From: Alopecurus myosuroides
Lineage: Eukaryota; Streptophyta; Magnoliopsida; Poales; Poaceae
Direction of reading: 5' to 3'
NCBI GenBank assembly: GCA_028641055.1
Contig: CM054059.1
Location: 106,404,263-106,468,262 of the forward strand
Length of the DNA: 64,000 bases
Each line of letters begins with the position of its first letter. Positions within the stretch are counted from its first letter, which is position 1. The notes beneath the pieces are model-generated. The model was given only the letters and a program-made list of their open reading frames with translations. It was not told where the DNA came from and searched no databases. This document shows, piece by piece, positions 47,717 to 59,619 of the stretch. The position numbers and the translations under genes are program-made.

Positions 47717-49310
47717 TGATACGTCATAAACGTATCCATAATTTCTGATGTTCCATTTTGTTTTCTTATTGTTTCCCACCTGTTTGCTATACATTTTATG
47801 TCATTTTTATCGATTTTCCGGACTAACCTATTGAAAAGATGCCACAGAGCCAGTTCCCTGTTTTCTGCTATTTTAGTTTCAGAAAAGTTGTTCTGGAAAT
47901 ATTCTCGTAATTAGAAAACCCGAAGCCCGGAAGTCTTGGAATTCTCGAAGGTTCCACGGAGTACCGAAGAGACCCGGAGGGGCCTCAGGGGGCCCACACC
48001 ATAGGGCAGCGCCCCTGGCCGCGCCATGGGGTGTTTTGGCCCCCCCGGCCTCCATCGCCTTTGCCCTTTCGCCTATTTATACCCCCTGAGGTGTAAACCC
48101 TAAAAATATCCCACTTTTTTCCCGATAAACACCCGTGGCCGCCTTCATCGTCATCCCGAGATCGGGAGGGTTCTGGAGCTCTCCCCGGCACCCTGTCGGG
48201 AGGGGAATTCATCACCAGAGGGGTCTAGACCACCATTCCCTCCTCCGAAGTGATGCATGAGTAGTTCATCCTTGGACTACGGGTCCATAGAAGTAGCTAG
48301 ATGGTTGTTCTCTCCACTTTGTACCTCCTGTTTAGATCTCGTGAGCTGCCTCACATGATCGAGATCATCTTTATGCAATGCTACATGTTGTGTTTGCTAG
48401 GATCTGATGAATGTTGAATGCTATGTCTTCTAATTATCAATCTATCATGCTATCTTCATGCTTATGTTATTTATGATCTTGCATGCTTTCCGTTATTAGT
48501 AGATGCTCTGGCCAAGTAGATGCTAGTAACTCCAACAAGGAGTATTTATGCTCGATAGTGGGTTCATGCCTCCTTTACATCTGTGCTCGAGTGACATAAA
48601 CGTGACGGATGGAGAATGTGCTGTTGCAATTAGGGAGAAAACAACTGTGTTTACCTAGTTTAGATTGTTTACATTACGCACTTTGCTTATGGCGATAATC
48701 TGTTGCTTTCAACTTAATACCCAACGTTTGTTCGGATGATATTCGGAGGGTGGATAATTAGACATAGATGCAGTTGGATGACGGTCTATGTATTTTGTTG
48801 TAATGCCCGCATGAATCTCATAGTAATCTTTATGTCTTGCATATGCACTACGGTGCATCCTTCATTTCTGTCAATTGCCCAAATGTAATTTGTTCACCAC
48901 ACATGTTATTTATCTTTCACAGAGAGACACCAATAGTGAAATGTGGACCTCGGTCCATTTTCCTCATACTGATAAAACACCTACTGCTTTCATACTACTT
49001 TCATACTTCTTCATACTGTTCCTACTGTTTTCCACACCATACGTTTAACCTATTTGTGTTCAGCAAAACCGGTGAGATTGACAACCTCACTGCTTCATTG
49101 GGGCAAAGTGATTTGATTGTGTTGTGTAGGCTCCACGTTGCTTCTGAACCGGTAGTGCACTCTGCCATCTTAGCTGCTTCAACCTTCTAAAGTTACTCCT
49201 TCCTCATACTGGTCGATTCAACCTTGGTTTGTTTCTAAGGGAAACTTGCCGCTGCACTCTTCATACCTTCCTCTTTGGGTCTCCCAACGAACGTGTGATC
49301 ACACACATCA
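47717..49310 (+). repeat. 3' LTR of the Athila-like element
   Basis: 1594 bp, pairs with 26406-28004; followed by TSD CTGCT. Confidence 0.9.
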
Positions 49311-50320
49311 CTGCTCAACCACCGCTAATATGATCACCATGCGGCTCACTCCCATGGTGGGCGAACAATGGTGGTCCACGACGGTCTACGGACCATCCAC
49401 AAATGTCGGTAAGTAGTCGTCCCTTTTGGAGTTGCGCGATGTGGCTATGGGCTGCCCTGGATCTTGGGCCGTGGCGGGAGACTTAATCTCATCCTTGACA
49501 CTGTAGACAAGATCCAGGGAACAATCAATAGGCGTTTGATGGTAAATTAGCCGTACCATCAACGACCTATGTCTTAAGGAGGCCACCCTGGTGGGGTGCT
49601 CCTACACGTGGAGTAATGAGCGTGCCTCCCCGAATCTTGTGAAGCTTGATCGGTGGTTTGGCACCGTGGACTGGGAGCTTATCTTCTCGGATAATACCCT
49701 CTCCACCCTATCCTCCTCCATCTCAGATCACTCGCCCCTCCTTATGTCGCTTTCCTGTACCGCCTCGGTGAAGCGTCGTTTTCAGTTCGAGTCATTCTGG
49801 TGTACCCTGCCGGGGTTCCAGGAGGAGGTGCAACGCCTTTGGTGCACCATGGGAGTGCCAAACCCTAACCTCTTGTGGATCTTGATCACCGGCTGCGGTG
49901 GGTTGCGGCTAGGCTTCCTAGTTGGGGCGAGCGATCTATGAGTAGTATCAAAATGCAACTCCTCATGTCCCACGAGGTGATCCTCCGGCTCGACACGACC
50001 CAAGAAGGTTGGTATTGTTCAAAGAGGGAGATGCTAACACTAGTTTCTTCCACATTCATGCCACCAGAAGGCGCAAGAAAAATTGCATTAGGCGCCTCAA
50101 AGTGGATGATCTTGTCTTCACTGGCCAGGATGAGATTGAAGGCATTGCCTCCGATTTTTTTGTAGACAAGCTTGGCTTGGCTATGGATCGCATACGTTTG
50201 ATTAACCTCCAAGAGATGGGGCTCTCCCGCCTCGACCTTTCGCAACTGGAAGCCCCATAGACTATTGAAGAGGTGTGGGGAATTGTCAAAAGTATGCCCG
50301 TGGACAAGGCGCCGGGCCAG
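49311..50320 (+). pseudogene. LINE (+) ORF2 continued: endonuclease C-terminus and RT start
   Basis: Motifs VYGPSTNVG, CSYTWSNERASPNLVKLDRW and SSSISDHSPLLMSL are the second half of the L1 endonuclease. 50250-50320 reads VWGIVKSMPVDKAPGP, the beginning of the RT domain, and breaks at 50320 where an LTR starts. Stops and frameshifts occur (for example near 49500 and 49930). Together with 26123-26405 this is one LINE. Confidence 0.8.
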
Positions 50321-53160
50321 TGTTACATTCCAAATTTTACATTTGGAATGTTTTGTATTTAGAGCATATGCATAGCATGTCATGTTTTCAAATTTTGCAT
50401 TTGTTTGCTGCATTTTTTACCCCAAAATAAAAATCATGTTTTAAAGAACCAAATTCCCCTATAAGGCATTGTAGGGCAAGCCTATTTTGATAATTTTAGT
50501 TTGCCTAAAATTCACTTCAAAATAGCCTAATCGGATAGAGTTTCAAATTTTTAGAAATTTAAAGCACTTAAATCGGAGTTGTACTGCAGTAGTTATAAAA
50601 GAAAGAAAATAAAGGAATAAAAAAAAGCAAACGGCACACGTGTAGCAGCCGTATGTGCTTAGCTTAAAAAAACGTACGTGAGCTACGCAGTGCATAGCTC
50701 ACGCCAGGAAAATCAGGCCCGCTTGGCCAAGTTTCCATCCCTTCCGATTTGAACAAAAAAGAAGTGGCGCCTGACCGGGCCAGCCCAACAGGCCGAGCGC
50801 ACGGGCAGACCGGCTGCGCTTAGACCGAATACGCTGGGGCCGATACTGTTCCAGCTAGGGTTGAAAACGGAACGAAAACGGAAGGAAACATGCATTATCA
50901 TTTTCGTTTTCTTTTCTCTCTTAGGAATCGGAAACGAAATCGGAAACCCCGGAAACGAATACGGAATCGGAAACCTCCGGAAATGAATATGAAACGGAAA
51001 TGGGGCGGATACGATACGGAAGCGAACATTTGTCGGAACACAATAGAAGTATAAAACATAGACAAATAATTGTTCACAACCTCGACAATCGACAATTTAA
51101 CATGTAGTGTCACGCATTTGGTTTAACCTAGTCGTGTGATCACACACTACATATATGTAATTAGATAAATTAGGTTTAGTATAGATGGCTTAATGGACAT
51201 AATTAGCCATGAAACCATGCCTTATTTTGCATGTGGGTCGTGACCTTACATGATTGGATACATCGACTAGCATGTATGTTGTGTATACGGAAAGTTTTCT
51301 TATTTATTTTTACGGAAATTCCGTTTCGTTTTTGTTTCCGTCGGAATCTGCGTTATCATTTCCTTTGTCATTTCCTTTTTAGTATATTCCTTTTCCGTTT
51401 TGTTTCCTCAAAATGCCGTTTCCGTTTCCATATTTTGCTCTTCATTTTCTTTTTCTATGGAAACAAGAGGAAAGTTTCCTTACCATTTTCAACCCTAGTT
51501 CCAGCCACCAAAAAAGTCAGTTTTTTTTTCCGATGAGACCCAACGTTTCGTCTCCTAGCTCGAGGGGGAGTCCAGGACGCACCGGGATACAGTTTTGAAC
51601 TTTTTAGCCCAACAAGATCTCCTATTTCGCCCCAAATTTTACATCCTTACCCACGAAATTCCGGGTATATATACTCCGACCCCGTGTCGTCTTTTGCCCC
51701 AAAAATCCGAAACCCTAGCCATAAATCGAGCTCGGATTTCGAGCTCGAAAATCCGCCGCAGCCACCGCCACTGCCATTGTTGCAAGCTTGAAGCTCTCGC
51801 CGTCGGAGCTAGGAGCAAGAAGGTGCTGGTCCGAGGGCACGAGAGGATTCGCGGGAAGAATCTCCGTCGTTTGACACCGTCTCCACGCTCGGAGGAGTAT
51901 CGTAGCCGCCACGCCCTCCACGTGCGTGCTTCACCACCGTCATCTTCTCCAACCCGGCGAGTTTTTCGGCGAGGTTTGCAGATCCGTTTTCGGCCGTCCG
52001 ATCGCGATCTGGCGGTCTAGATCGGTTCACTTAATTGAATCGGTATAGCCAATCAGATCGCGTCACGTCCCGCCCAATCAGCAGTCAAACGTATAGTCAG
52101 CAGTCAATCGGTCAACCTTTTAATAAAAATTTGAGTAGAAATTACATAAAACCACCTAATCTTGTAAAATTCATATCAAATCAATGGTAACTCCGATTTG
52201 TGCAATCTTGGTGTCTATGGTAAGAGGAAATTCAGAGCTACGCATATCTCAAATAAAATCTAGGTTTCACTGAATATTTATTTTCTGTTTTTCAAAATAT
52301 GTTTTGGAGTAATTAAATCATAATAAATCAACTGTAACTCGAAATCCTTCAAATCTTTTTGGTATAGTTTTGTATTGATTAGATCTATACAGGAAAATTA
52401 TTCCCCACTTGTTTAGATTCTTCATACGAATTAGATCTTGTAGATCCTCAATTAACCCTTATTTAATCACTTTAATTATTTTATATTGCATCAAAAATAA
52501 TATGCATGCACCATACATGCAGCCAAAGAACAATATTAGGCTTTTATTGCATCAATTAACTATCATGCATGCATTTGTTGCATATTGTATGTATTCTTTC
52601 TTATGGTGTTATTATTGCAACGTGTAGATTGCGACGATTACAACGCTTATGGTTGTGAGGATTGTGTGAACGACTAGAGCTGTTGCCAAGGCAAGTGACA
52701 TACATGATCCGACTAATTTACTTTATGCAATAGAGTTTTTGTTTTAGTTTGCATGGTGTAGGAGTTGTGTGATTATCGCTATTGCTAGATTACTTTACTA
52801 GCACCCAAGTGGACTAATCATATGTTATCCTTAGACTGTAGCAATCCATATGGTAGGTAAACACCGTAATGCTAAATTGCATAGATATGCTTGTAGTATT
52901 CATGGTTGGAAATTATTATCATATTCTTGCAATTTTTTTTATTTTAATTGGTTATGGAAAACAACACGATAATTAATCAACCACTGGACGGATTGCTAGC
53001 ATGTCATCAGAGTACAAAAATTGATGAGGAACGCCGCCTAGTATCATTATGTTTGGTTTCATTGTGTAGTTATTTTTTGTGCAGTTGTTTTTTGTGTAGC
53101 CGTGTTTCATATTAGTATGTACGTACTACAACTGCTAGAACTATATTTTTTTTTAATTTT
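50321..53160 (+). mobile_element. Gypsy-type LTR, incomplete, carrying a hAT insertion
   Basis: Starts TGTTACATTCCAAATTT with an inverted TTGGAATG shortly after, like LTR starts of long cereal gypsy elements. Alternating AT-rich and GC-rich blocks follow, including an AAACCCTAGCC leader at 51711. No LTR end, TSD or internal region was identified, so the right limit is approximate. Confidence 0.5.
50856..51497. mobile_element. hAT-type non-autonomous element (642 bp)
   Basis: 8-bp TSD GTTCCAGC (50848-50855 and 51498-51505). Inverted ends TAGGGTTGAAAACGG and TAGGGTTGAAAATGG differ at one of 15 bases. Both subterminal regions are packed with CGGAAAC/CGTTTCC-type motifs; the centre is AT-rich and non-coding. 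Confidence 0.9.
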
Positions 53161-53229
53161 TGCATGTATGTACTACAGCTGCAGGTGTAGCCATGGATGT
53201 TCGATGTTTTAAACTTCAGCTTATAATAT

Positions 53230-54010
53230 TGACACAACCAGTGTCAAAAGGGAGAGAGTGAGAGACACTTACAAGCCAACTTCTAACTAAAAGAGTAACT
53301 CAATTAGGTAAAAAAAACTTATTTACAACCCTATCTACAACTAAAAATCTCAACTGGAACTATTTACATCTAAAACAATCACAGTTGCACCGCCAGTTAC
53401 GACCGAAAAAAATCTTTAACAACCTATCTTTAACTAAAAATTTTAGTTGCAACTCCATATGTATTTCAGTCGCAACCCAATTTGTAACTGGAAAAATCTT
53501 AATTGCAGCATCACTTGCAACTGAGAAAAAAAATCTCAGTTGCAACTGAAAAATAACCTCAGTTACAACATTATTTGCAACTGAAAAAAATAGTTACAAC
53601 CATACTTGCAACTGAAAAAAATCTCAGTTGCAAACCGGCTTGCGAGTAATAAAAATGTCAGTTGCATTTTTACTTGAAACCAAAAATTTCTTTGTAATTT
53701 GAAAATTCTTAGTTGCAACATGAGTTAGAACCGGGAAAAAACTACTGAGATGCAACCCGACTTTGCATATGGGTAAAAAATCAATTACAACTGATAAAAA
53801 TATTGGACTTGAAACTAGAGAATTGTCGGTTGCAACCCGACTTGCAATTCGAAAGAAAACTTAATTGCAACCGGACTTATTGATGAGAAAAAATTGGGAT
53901 AAAAAATCATATTTACAACCCTGTTTGTAAACTTTCCAAATTTCAGTTGCGAACCGACTTGCAACAAAAATAATATAAACTCCAACCCAACTTGCAACCG
54001 AAAAAGCACA
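53230..54010. repeat. Degenerate tandem array with GTTGCAAC-type units
   Basis: More than a dozen diverged copies of a unit of about 30-40 bp with the pattern CTTGCAACTGAAAAAAATCT followed by CAGTTGCAACC. Units alternate CAGTTGCAA and its complement TTGCAACTG, so the array is also rich in short inverted repeats. No host element boundary found. Confidence 0.7.
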
Positions 54011-54448
54011 TAGCAAATTTTATTTTGAGAGCAAAAAAAATAGATTTTTTAAAACTACACGAAAAGGTCTACCCAACTCCAGAAAGGACCTATCTGATGT
54101 GCAACACAGTTCGCTACAACACAACAAATACAATTTCCAAGAATTTTATGCGTCCGAGAAAATAAAACCACAAAGGACAAAGAAATTCAATTCATGCCAC
54201 TCCAGAAAAAAGAGCAAACACACGGGCCACTACAAGTACCCAGTTCAGATGCATGGACTGTGAAAAAACCTAAGCAATGATGGGAAGGACCCTAAGCCTT
54301 GTAGACAAAACCAGCCCGAGAAAACCACGGGCCTACAGCCCATCATGGCGCAGCCTCGCCTAGGCAAACGACACAACATGAAAATGATCAGTTCGTGCAC
54401 GATTCACAAAATATCATACGGTTAAAAAGTTGACTGAGCAAAAATTTA

Positions 54449-54529
54449 CTTCCTCCGTACCATATTATAAGCCGTTTTGGCAAACTTATTTGGTTAGCCA
54501 AAACATCTTATAACATAGATCGGAGGGAG
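54449..54529. mobile_element. Stowaway MITE (81 bp)
   Basis: Starts CTTCCTCCGTACC and ends GATCGGAGGGAG, flanked by TA (54447-54448, 54530-54531). The CTCCCTCCGT-type end is that of the Tc1/mariner-derived Stowaway MITEs of cereals. Confidence 0.85.
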
Positions 54530-55289
54530 TATTTCTCAGCTAGATGAGAAATAGCAAAACCGAAAATCTAAGACTTGGGATTCCATCTTCTGTCAACTGG
54601 GAGTTTTTTGTGTTGAGCTTTCAATTGAGAATGACCTTTTGATGTTCTAGAATATACTGCAATTGGTTTCTATGTAGACAGAAGAACACGCGACGTCTGT
54701 TTGTTAGACTGATGCCTAATTTTATTTGCCGTAAACTTGCAAGAATTTTTTATGTTTATCAGCTCACGTACGCTTTGGTAGTATATTTGGATACGAGATA
54801 GCTTCACGAGCAGTCACTGCCTGGAAAACATGCGTGGCGCACCAATTTTACATAGCCGTACCAATTTTACATAGCCGTGACACATTATGTTGTGCCCCGA
54901 CTATTTCTTACCTGTGGCACACCTGTTACGGCTATCTTTAAGTACGGAGTAATGTGATTAAGTATCCGTGCGCCACGGCTAGTGCTACCGTGCGCCACGG
55001 CTAACCCAATCTTGTTTTTCTAATACGTTGTACACGTATTTGTATGGGTATACAATTTTAATATAGTAAAGTTATATAAGGGTATAGATAGACAAATTTA
55101 ATCGTATTATAGCCGAAACAGTGATTAGACCAACACACAATATATGGTAGTATCCATCATCGTAGTTCATCACATTACTTCGAATTCGAAATAGCTACAA
55201 GTGTGTGAAAATATTAGACAAGTAGGCACATCTAGGTCTCGCAAGATCGAGTAGACAAATGGTTCATCATCACATTGCAATGGGATTAG

Positions 55290-58200
55290 CTAGTCTGTTG
55301 AATTAAGAACAAATAAAGTAGAACGGCTAGCACGGTGAGCAAGACTGCGACGACGAAGGTCTTCATCCGGTTCTTCTTTTTGTGTTCCCCAAGATGGATG
55401 AACCACTTAGCTTCCACCGGCTCTAGTGTTGTAGTCTTTGTAGGAGTTGCCGCTAAACTTGGCCCCTTGTTTCAAACAGTCCTCCCACTGGTCGTAGACT
55501 CCTAGAACCTATCTCTCAACACCACGTAGCACCTCGGCATCTCTAAACACAAGAAAGATAGCATTAATTAGGGTCAGCGGAAAGCAAGAGAGTTAAACAT
55601 GTCCACAATAATACTTAAATGATTTAGATGAAAAAATAAGACACCATTGTCGAAACGGGTAGCCTTACAATAATTTAATGTACGGATAGTTCGAAACTAT
55701 AGCTAGCTAGAAAAACATCTAGAATTTTGACTCTACTGCCTAGGTAATATCGCATGATGCCCTCTTTTGTCATGAACGGCTTGGTGTCACCATGAATAGT
55801 TAGGATAAGATCTATGTCACGGTTAGGCAGCTGACCCTTGTAGTGAACGACCTCACTCGCGTTCAACACTTTCTTACTGATGATTGTCGCAAACTTCTCC
55901 TTGATATGATAGAACTCTTCTTGACCGCATAATCCTAGTTCAACACCAAGCGCATGGCACAGTCTTTGATATCACATGGCAACATAAGGTTGTGTCGGCC
56001 CCGTACGTACGCCCGCATGTGATGGAGGGTGTAGTAGGCCTCCTTGTGACTGTCAGGCGGCTGCTTGACGCCGGAACTCCATTGGGTGGGTGGACACACG
56101 CTTGCCTTTAACGGTCTTTTCTTTCACGATTGCCCCCTGAAGCGAAGTGGCCGGTGAGAGCACCATCCAGGAGTTTCTTAATATTTTTGTAGTCTTTTTT
56201 CATTGCACTCCCTGAGTCGAGATACGTGGCAAGCGAATGTTTCATCCAAGTGCAGATGAGTGTGCAGTATTTATCTCTACGCAAAACAATTCAAATAGAA
56301 TGTTGGAAAAGAACGATGGAAATCTCTAAGAAAGCACGTTTGGCTCGACAAGCGGATGACTTATTCGGGGAAATAATGCATGAGGATTGCTCCGGTTCGC
56401 CAGCATGACCCCTTGGAGATAATCCGTCGCAACTCGTCGGTTCTAGTGGCGCGCAAGACGTCATGACGCATGTAGTAGGGGTCCACTATCGCGATGCCTG
56501 GGGCATTATCTCTAACGAACTGCAACGATGTATTGAGAAAAAGTAGGCGGACGAAGGAATGGTGCAGCGGATTTAAGTAAACATATCATAGACGTCTGGA
56601 AACCGCAAGACCATCTTATCTGCACCGGTTGTCTCGACAGAGCCCAAGTTCTTTGGCACCTTGGCTATGATAACCGGGTACGACGTATCTAAGCCTTCAA
56701 TAAAGCGGTTTTCCATCCACACAACGATATCATGCAAACTTCGAATACACCCACTTGCGAGCTTGAGCATTGCATCGCTCTAGCCGACACATGCACGCAC
56801 GGCTTATCCTTAGATCTTGTTGGCCCGTCCTGAACCCGGAGCACCTTTGTAGCCGGTTGGCTGGCACCTTTGTCGGCCTTACTTTTTCTTTTTAACGGCT
56901 TCGACAATTTCTTGCCTTCCACCGCTAGCTGCTCACCGGCGGCCTTGTGGATTCTGTCGGGGCTGAAAACAATTTCTCCCTTCTTTCCTATTTGAGCCTC
57001 GGTGAAGGGGTCATCTGTTAGGCGTGTCCAAAGAACCGAACAGACGCCTGCAATTGGATTTCTCCGCGGGACCACCTTCCCCCCACGAGCCTCTATGCTA
57101 TGGTAGGGTTCTTCATCTTGACCAGGAAAGTAGTGTTCTCCATCAAAGTCATCGGCGATGAAATCTGCAACGTCCGGATATTCGTCCTCCTCCGGATTCT
57201 CATGTCAAGATCATCCACAACATTATGCGAAGGTGGCGGCAGTAGGGAGGCGACAGTCTTGCCATGGCTTCGTGCCGACACGACTGGAGGTGTTGCATGC
57301 GAGGTGGTGCTCGTCGTCCCCAAACGAAGTTGGCTCTTCGGCCAATGCAAGTGCCAGTTGAAGCATTCGCGGAGCACCAACTTCTCGGTGTCTTCTTCTT
57401 CCTGGTTGGGTTGAATGGGAGGTTCAACTTCGTCGCAGCCCCCCCCCAACACCAGATTCAGTTGAACCCTATACACGTTGTCTGGAATCCGCCTATTGTG
57501 GAACATGCGGTTTTCCGATTGAACGATAGTACCCTTGGCAACATCCTTCAACACCTGTTCACATAATGTAGGAGAGGCATGGAACGTCGGCGTTCTTCGA
57601 AAAACATGTATGGAATCAGAGATGCCAGTCAAACGCAGAGAATATGAAGTTGAGGCTCTGACGCTTAGTTACCTCGACGGTGATGGCATCGAGCTCGGCT
57701 AATGGTGAAGGCAGGGCCGGCCCTGAGCACGTGCAGCTGTGCAGACACACCGGGCCCTCCGATTCCTAGGGCCCCAACCTCGTATATTAGCTAGTGTACA
57801 ACTAGATCCTTTCGCTTGGAGAAAGAACTGAATCCGATCAACAATTCAGTCTATCGTAGTAATTGGTAGCAACTGGGCCCTGAGGAATGCATGTAGGCAC
57901 CAAGAAGCCAGCGCAGCGGAGGTTAGCGCAAGGGCTTTGCCCGCAGTGGCACTTGACGGGGGCACATTTTTTTAGCTTGCACCGGGGCCCCGTAATGCCA
58001 GGGCCGGCCCTGGGTGAACGACCACCGATGGTGGGCGTGCAAGTGATGAAAGGGTTATTATTTGCTTGCGCATGCGCCATGGTGTCGGCAGGGAGGAGTC
58101 ACCGATACGTTTGGCGCCGCATTGTAGGCGGGCGCAGTCACCAGTACGGTCGCCACCATGGCGTTGGCTAGTGATACTTGAGAAATGTCTCTATAGTTGC

Positions 58201-59567
58201 TACCCTGCATGCTGCGATCTGGGACCGTCCTCTCTCGACCTTTCGCGGTCCATTGTTCTACCAGGTCAACAATGACATGCATAATGTTGGGCATATGGAT
58301 TTGCACTTGTTCTTGCACAATCTGCGGAATATTCGCCACTTGTTTCTTGAGTTCCGCAACCTCACGATCGAGATTTTCATCGGTTTTTGATCATTGAGGT
58401 CCCTCCTTCTCTCCATTTTCGCCTCATTGGGCTCGTTATAAAACTCCCCAAATTTCCTCGTCTTCGTAAAACCGGCAACTCGGGCAGCTCACGACTTTTC
58501 CGTCTTAACCTTCCCCTTCATCAGGTTCAACTCTGTGTCAAAAGTTTTGTCCCATGGGCTGAGCAATGACGACCCCTGGGATGAGGAGCTTTCTTTCTCC
58601 TGAAGAAGTACCATGTGAACCATTTAGAATTTTGGCTTCCCTAATTAGAATGTAATCGACTTCACCTTCTGGTCCTTACCAAATTATGTAATTTGGTGTA
58701 TTCCTTAACTAATTAACCACAAAATCCTTCACCTTATGATCCTTGGTAGTCAATTCCATGGTTACGAGTCATATATTTACCGTTTCTTGAGAAAGTTTTT
58801 GTTATGCTTGTCGTATTTTGCGAGGGTTCACGGATGGTTTTAGCTGCATGTCCGGCGTCCTTCTTCTCCAAAATGGGCAGGGCCCTTATGTAACTTGTTT
58901 CCGAGACGGTGGTTATCTATGTTTAGGCAATATAGACCCGTCCCCAAAGTACTATGAGCCTTGTCTTTTTCAGACTGGCAGATGGCCTTGAACTCCCGGT
59001 AGTCATCTTCGTTCATAAGAGGTAATATCCATGAAGGTCTTACCTTTTCTAATCAATCCGGTGTTGCCAACTACTTAGGGAGATGCTCATCTTCAGGAGG
59101 GTGGCATTGTTTACTGATTCCCGACAAATTATGTTTTATTGCACCTGTTTGGCTCATCTTCCGGCGCCAGGAACTTGTATCTGGCGTGCAAGTTAGTGAA
59201 GAGGAGCTCGCGATAATGCTGGTTATCGTCACTCCTTAGGTCCCTAGAAGTGATCTTGACGGTCTCCAGGAGAACACACCCACATTGATTTCCGTACCCT
59301 CTGGAGAATTCTTCGAGTGCCAAAGGGAACCCTTTAGGGGCACACTTCCATAAAAGTTTGACGAACGGTGCCGAGCGTGTTGTTGCTCGCATGTTTGCTG
59401 GGCTACCATATGTTCGTCCGCCACCATCAGTGGTGTCATCCCCGATGCCACCATCAGTGGTTGCATCCCCGATGGCACTAGCGGTGGTGTTGCTGGCATC
59501 CTCCGTGGTGCCACTATCAGTGTTTCGGTTGGCATCCTCCCTGAAGTCCTCCGTCCGCTCGTCATCG
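55290..59567 (-). pseudogene. CACTA ORF2-type gene remnant, split by a hAT
   Basis: Minus-strand blocks from 5' to 3': start MAMTSGRRTSGRMPTETLI at 59567; FPLALEEFSRGYGNQCG, then TSRDLRSDDNQHYRELLFTN (59129-59392); ANIPQIVQEQVQIHMPNIMH (58058-58339); a block with VYRVQLNLVLGGGCDEVEPP and an acidic run (57093-57632); a basic block (56689-57075); VVWMENRFIEGLDTSYPVII (56573-56770); and EGIMRYYLGSRVKILDVFLA (55675-55869). These match the second ORF of Caspar-like CACTA elements. Many frameshifts. Same gene family as at 12-3436 but a different, opposite-strand copy. Confidence 0.7.
57712..58012. mobile_element. hAT-type MITE (301 bp) nested in the CACTA gene
   Basis: Both ends are CAGGGCCGGCCCTG, a 14-bp sequence that is its own inverse complement. 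Flanks GGTGAAGG (57704-57711) and GGTGAACG (58013-58020) agree at 7 of 8 bases, an 8-bp hAT TSD. Confidence 0.85.
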
Positions 59568-59619
59568 CCATGTCAAGTGTCTTCCTGAAGGGGAAAAACA
59601 AGTCATGAATGGGAAGCAA

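Larger units (their letters stand above)
26406..49310 (+). mobile_element. Athila-like non-autonomous LTR retrotransposon (Ty3/gypsy), split by a nested element
   Basis: LTRs at 26406-28004 and 47717-49310 begin TGATACGTCATAAACG and end ACATCA or GCATCA; the whole is flanked by TSD CTGCT (26401-26405 and 49311-49315). A tRNA-Asp-type PBS follows the 5' LTR. The internal region holds gag and a protease but no reverse transcriptase, RNase H or integrase, and its right part (45584-47716) is non-coding. This is the layout of the non-autonomous Sabrina/WHAM-type groups of Triticeae. The two LTRs differ at visibly more positions than those of the nested gypsy element, so this insertion is older. 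Confidence 0.85.

Noticed and set aside
53230..54010. CRISPR-like array
   Set aside because: Units are degenerate, spacers are not unique or constant in length, and the window is a plant nuclear sequence.
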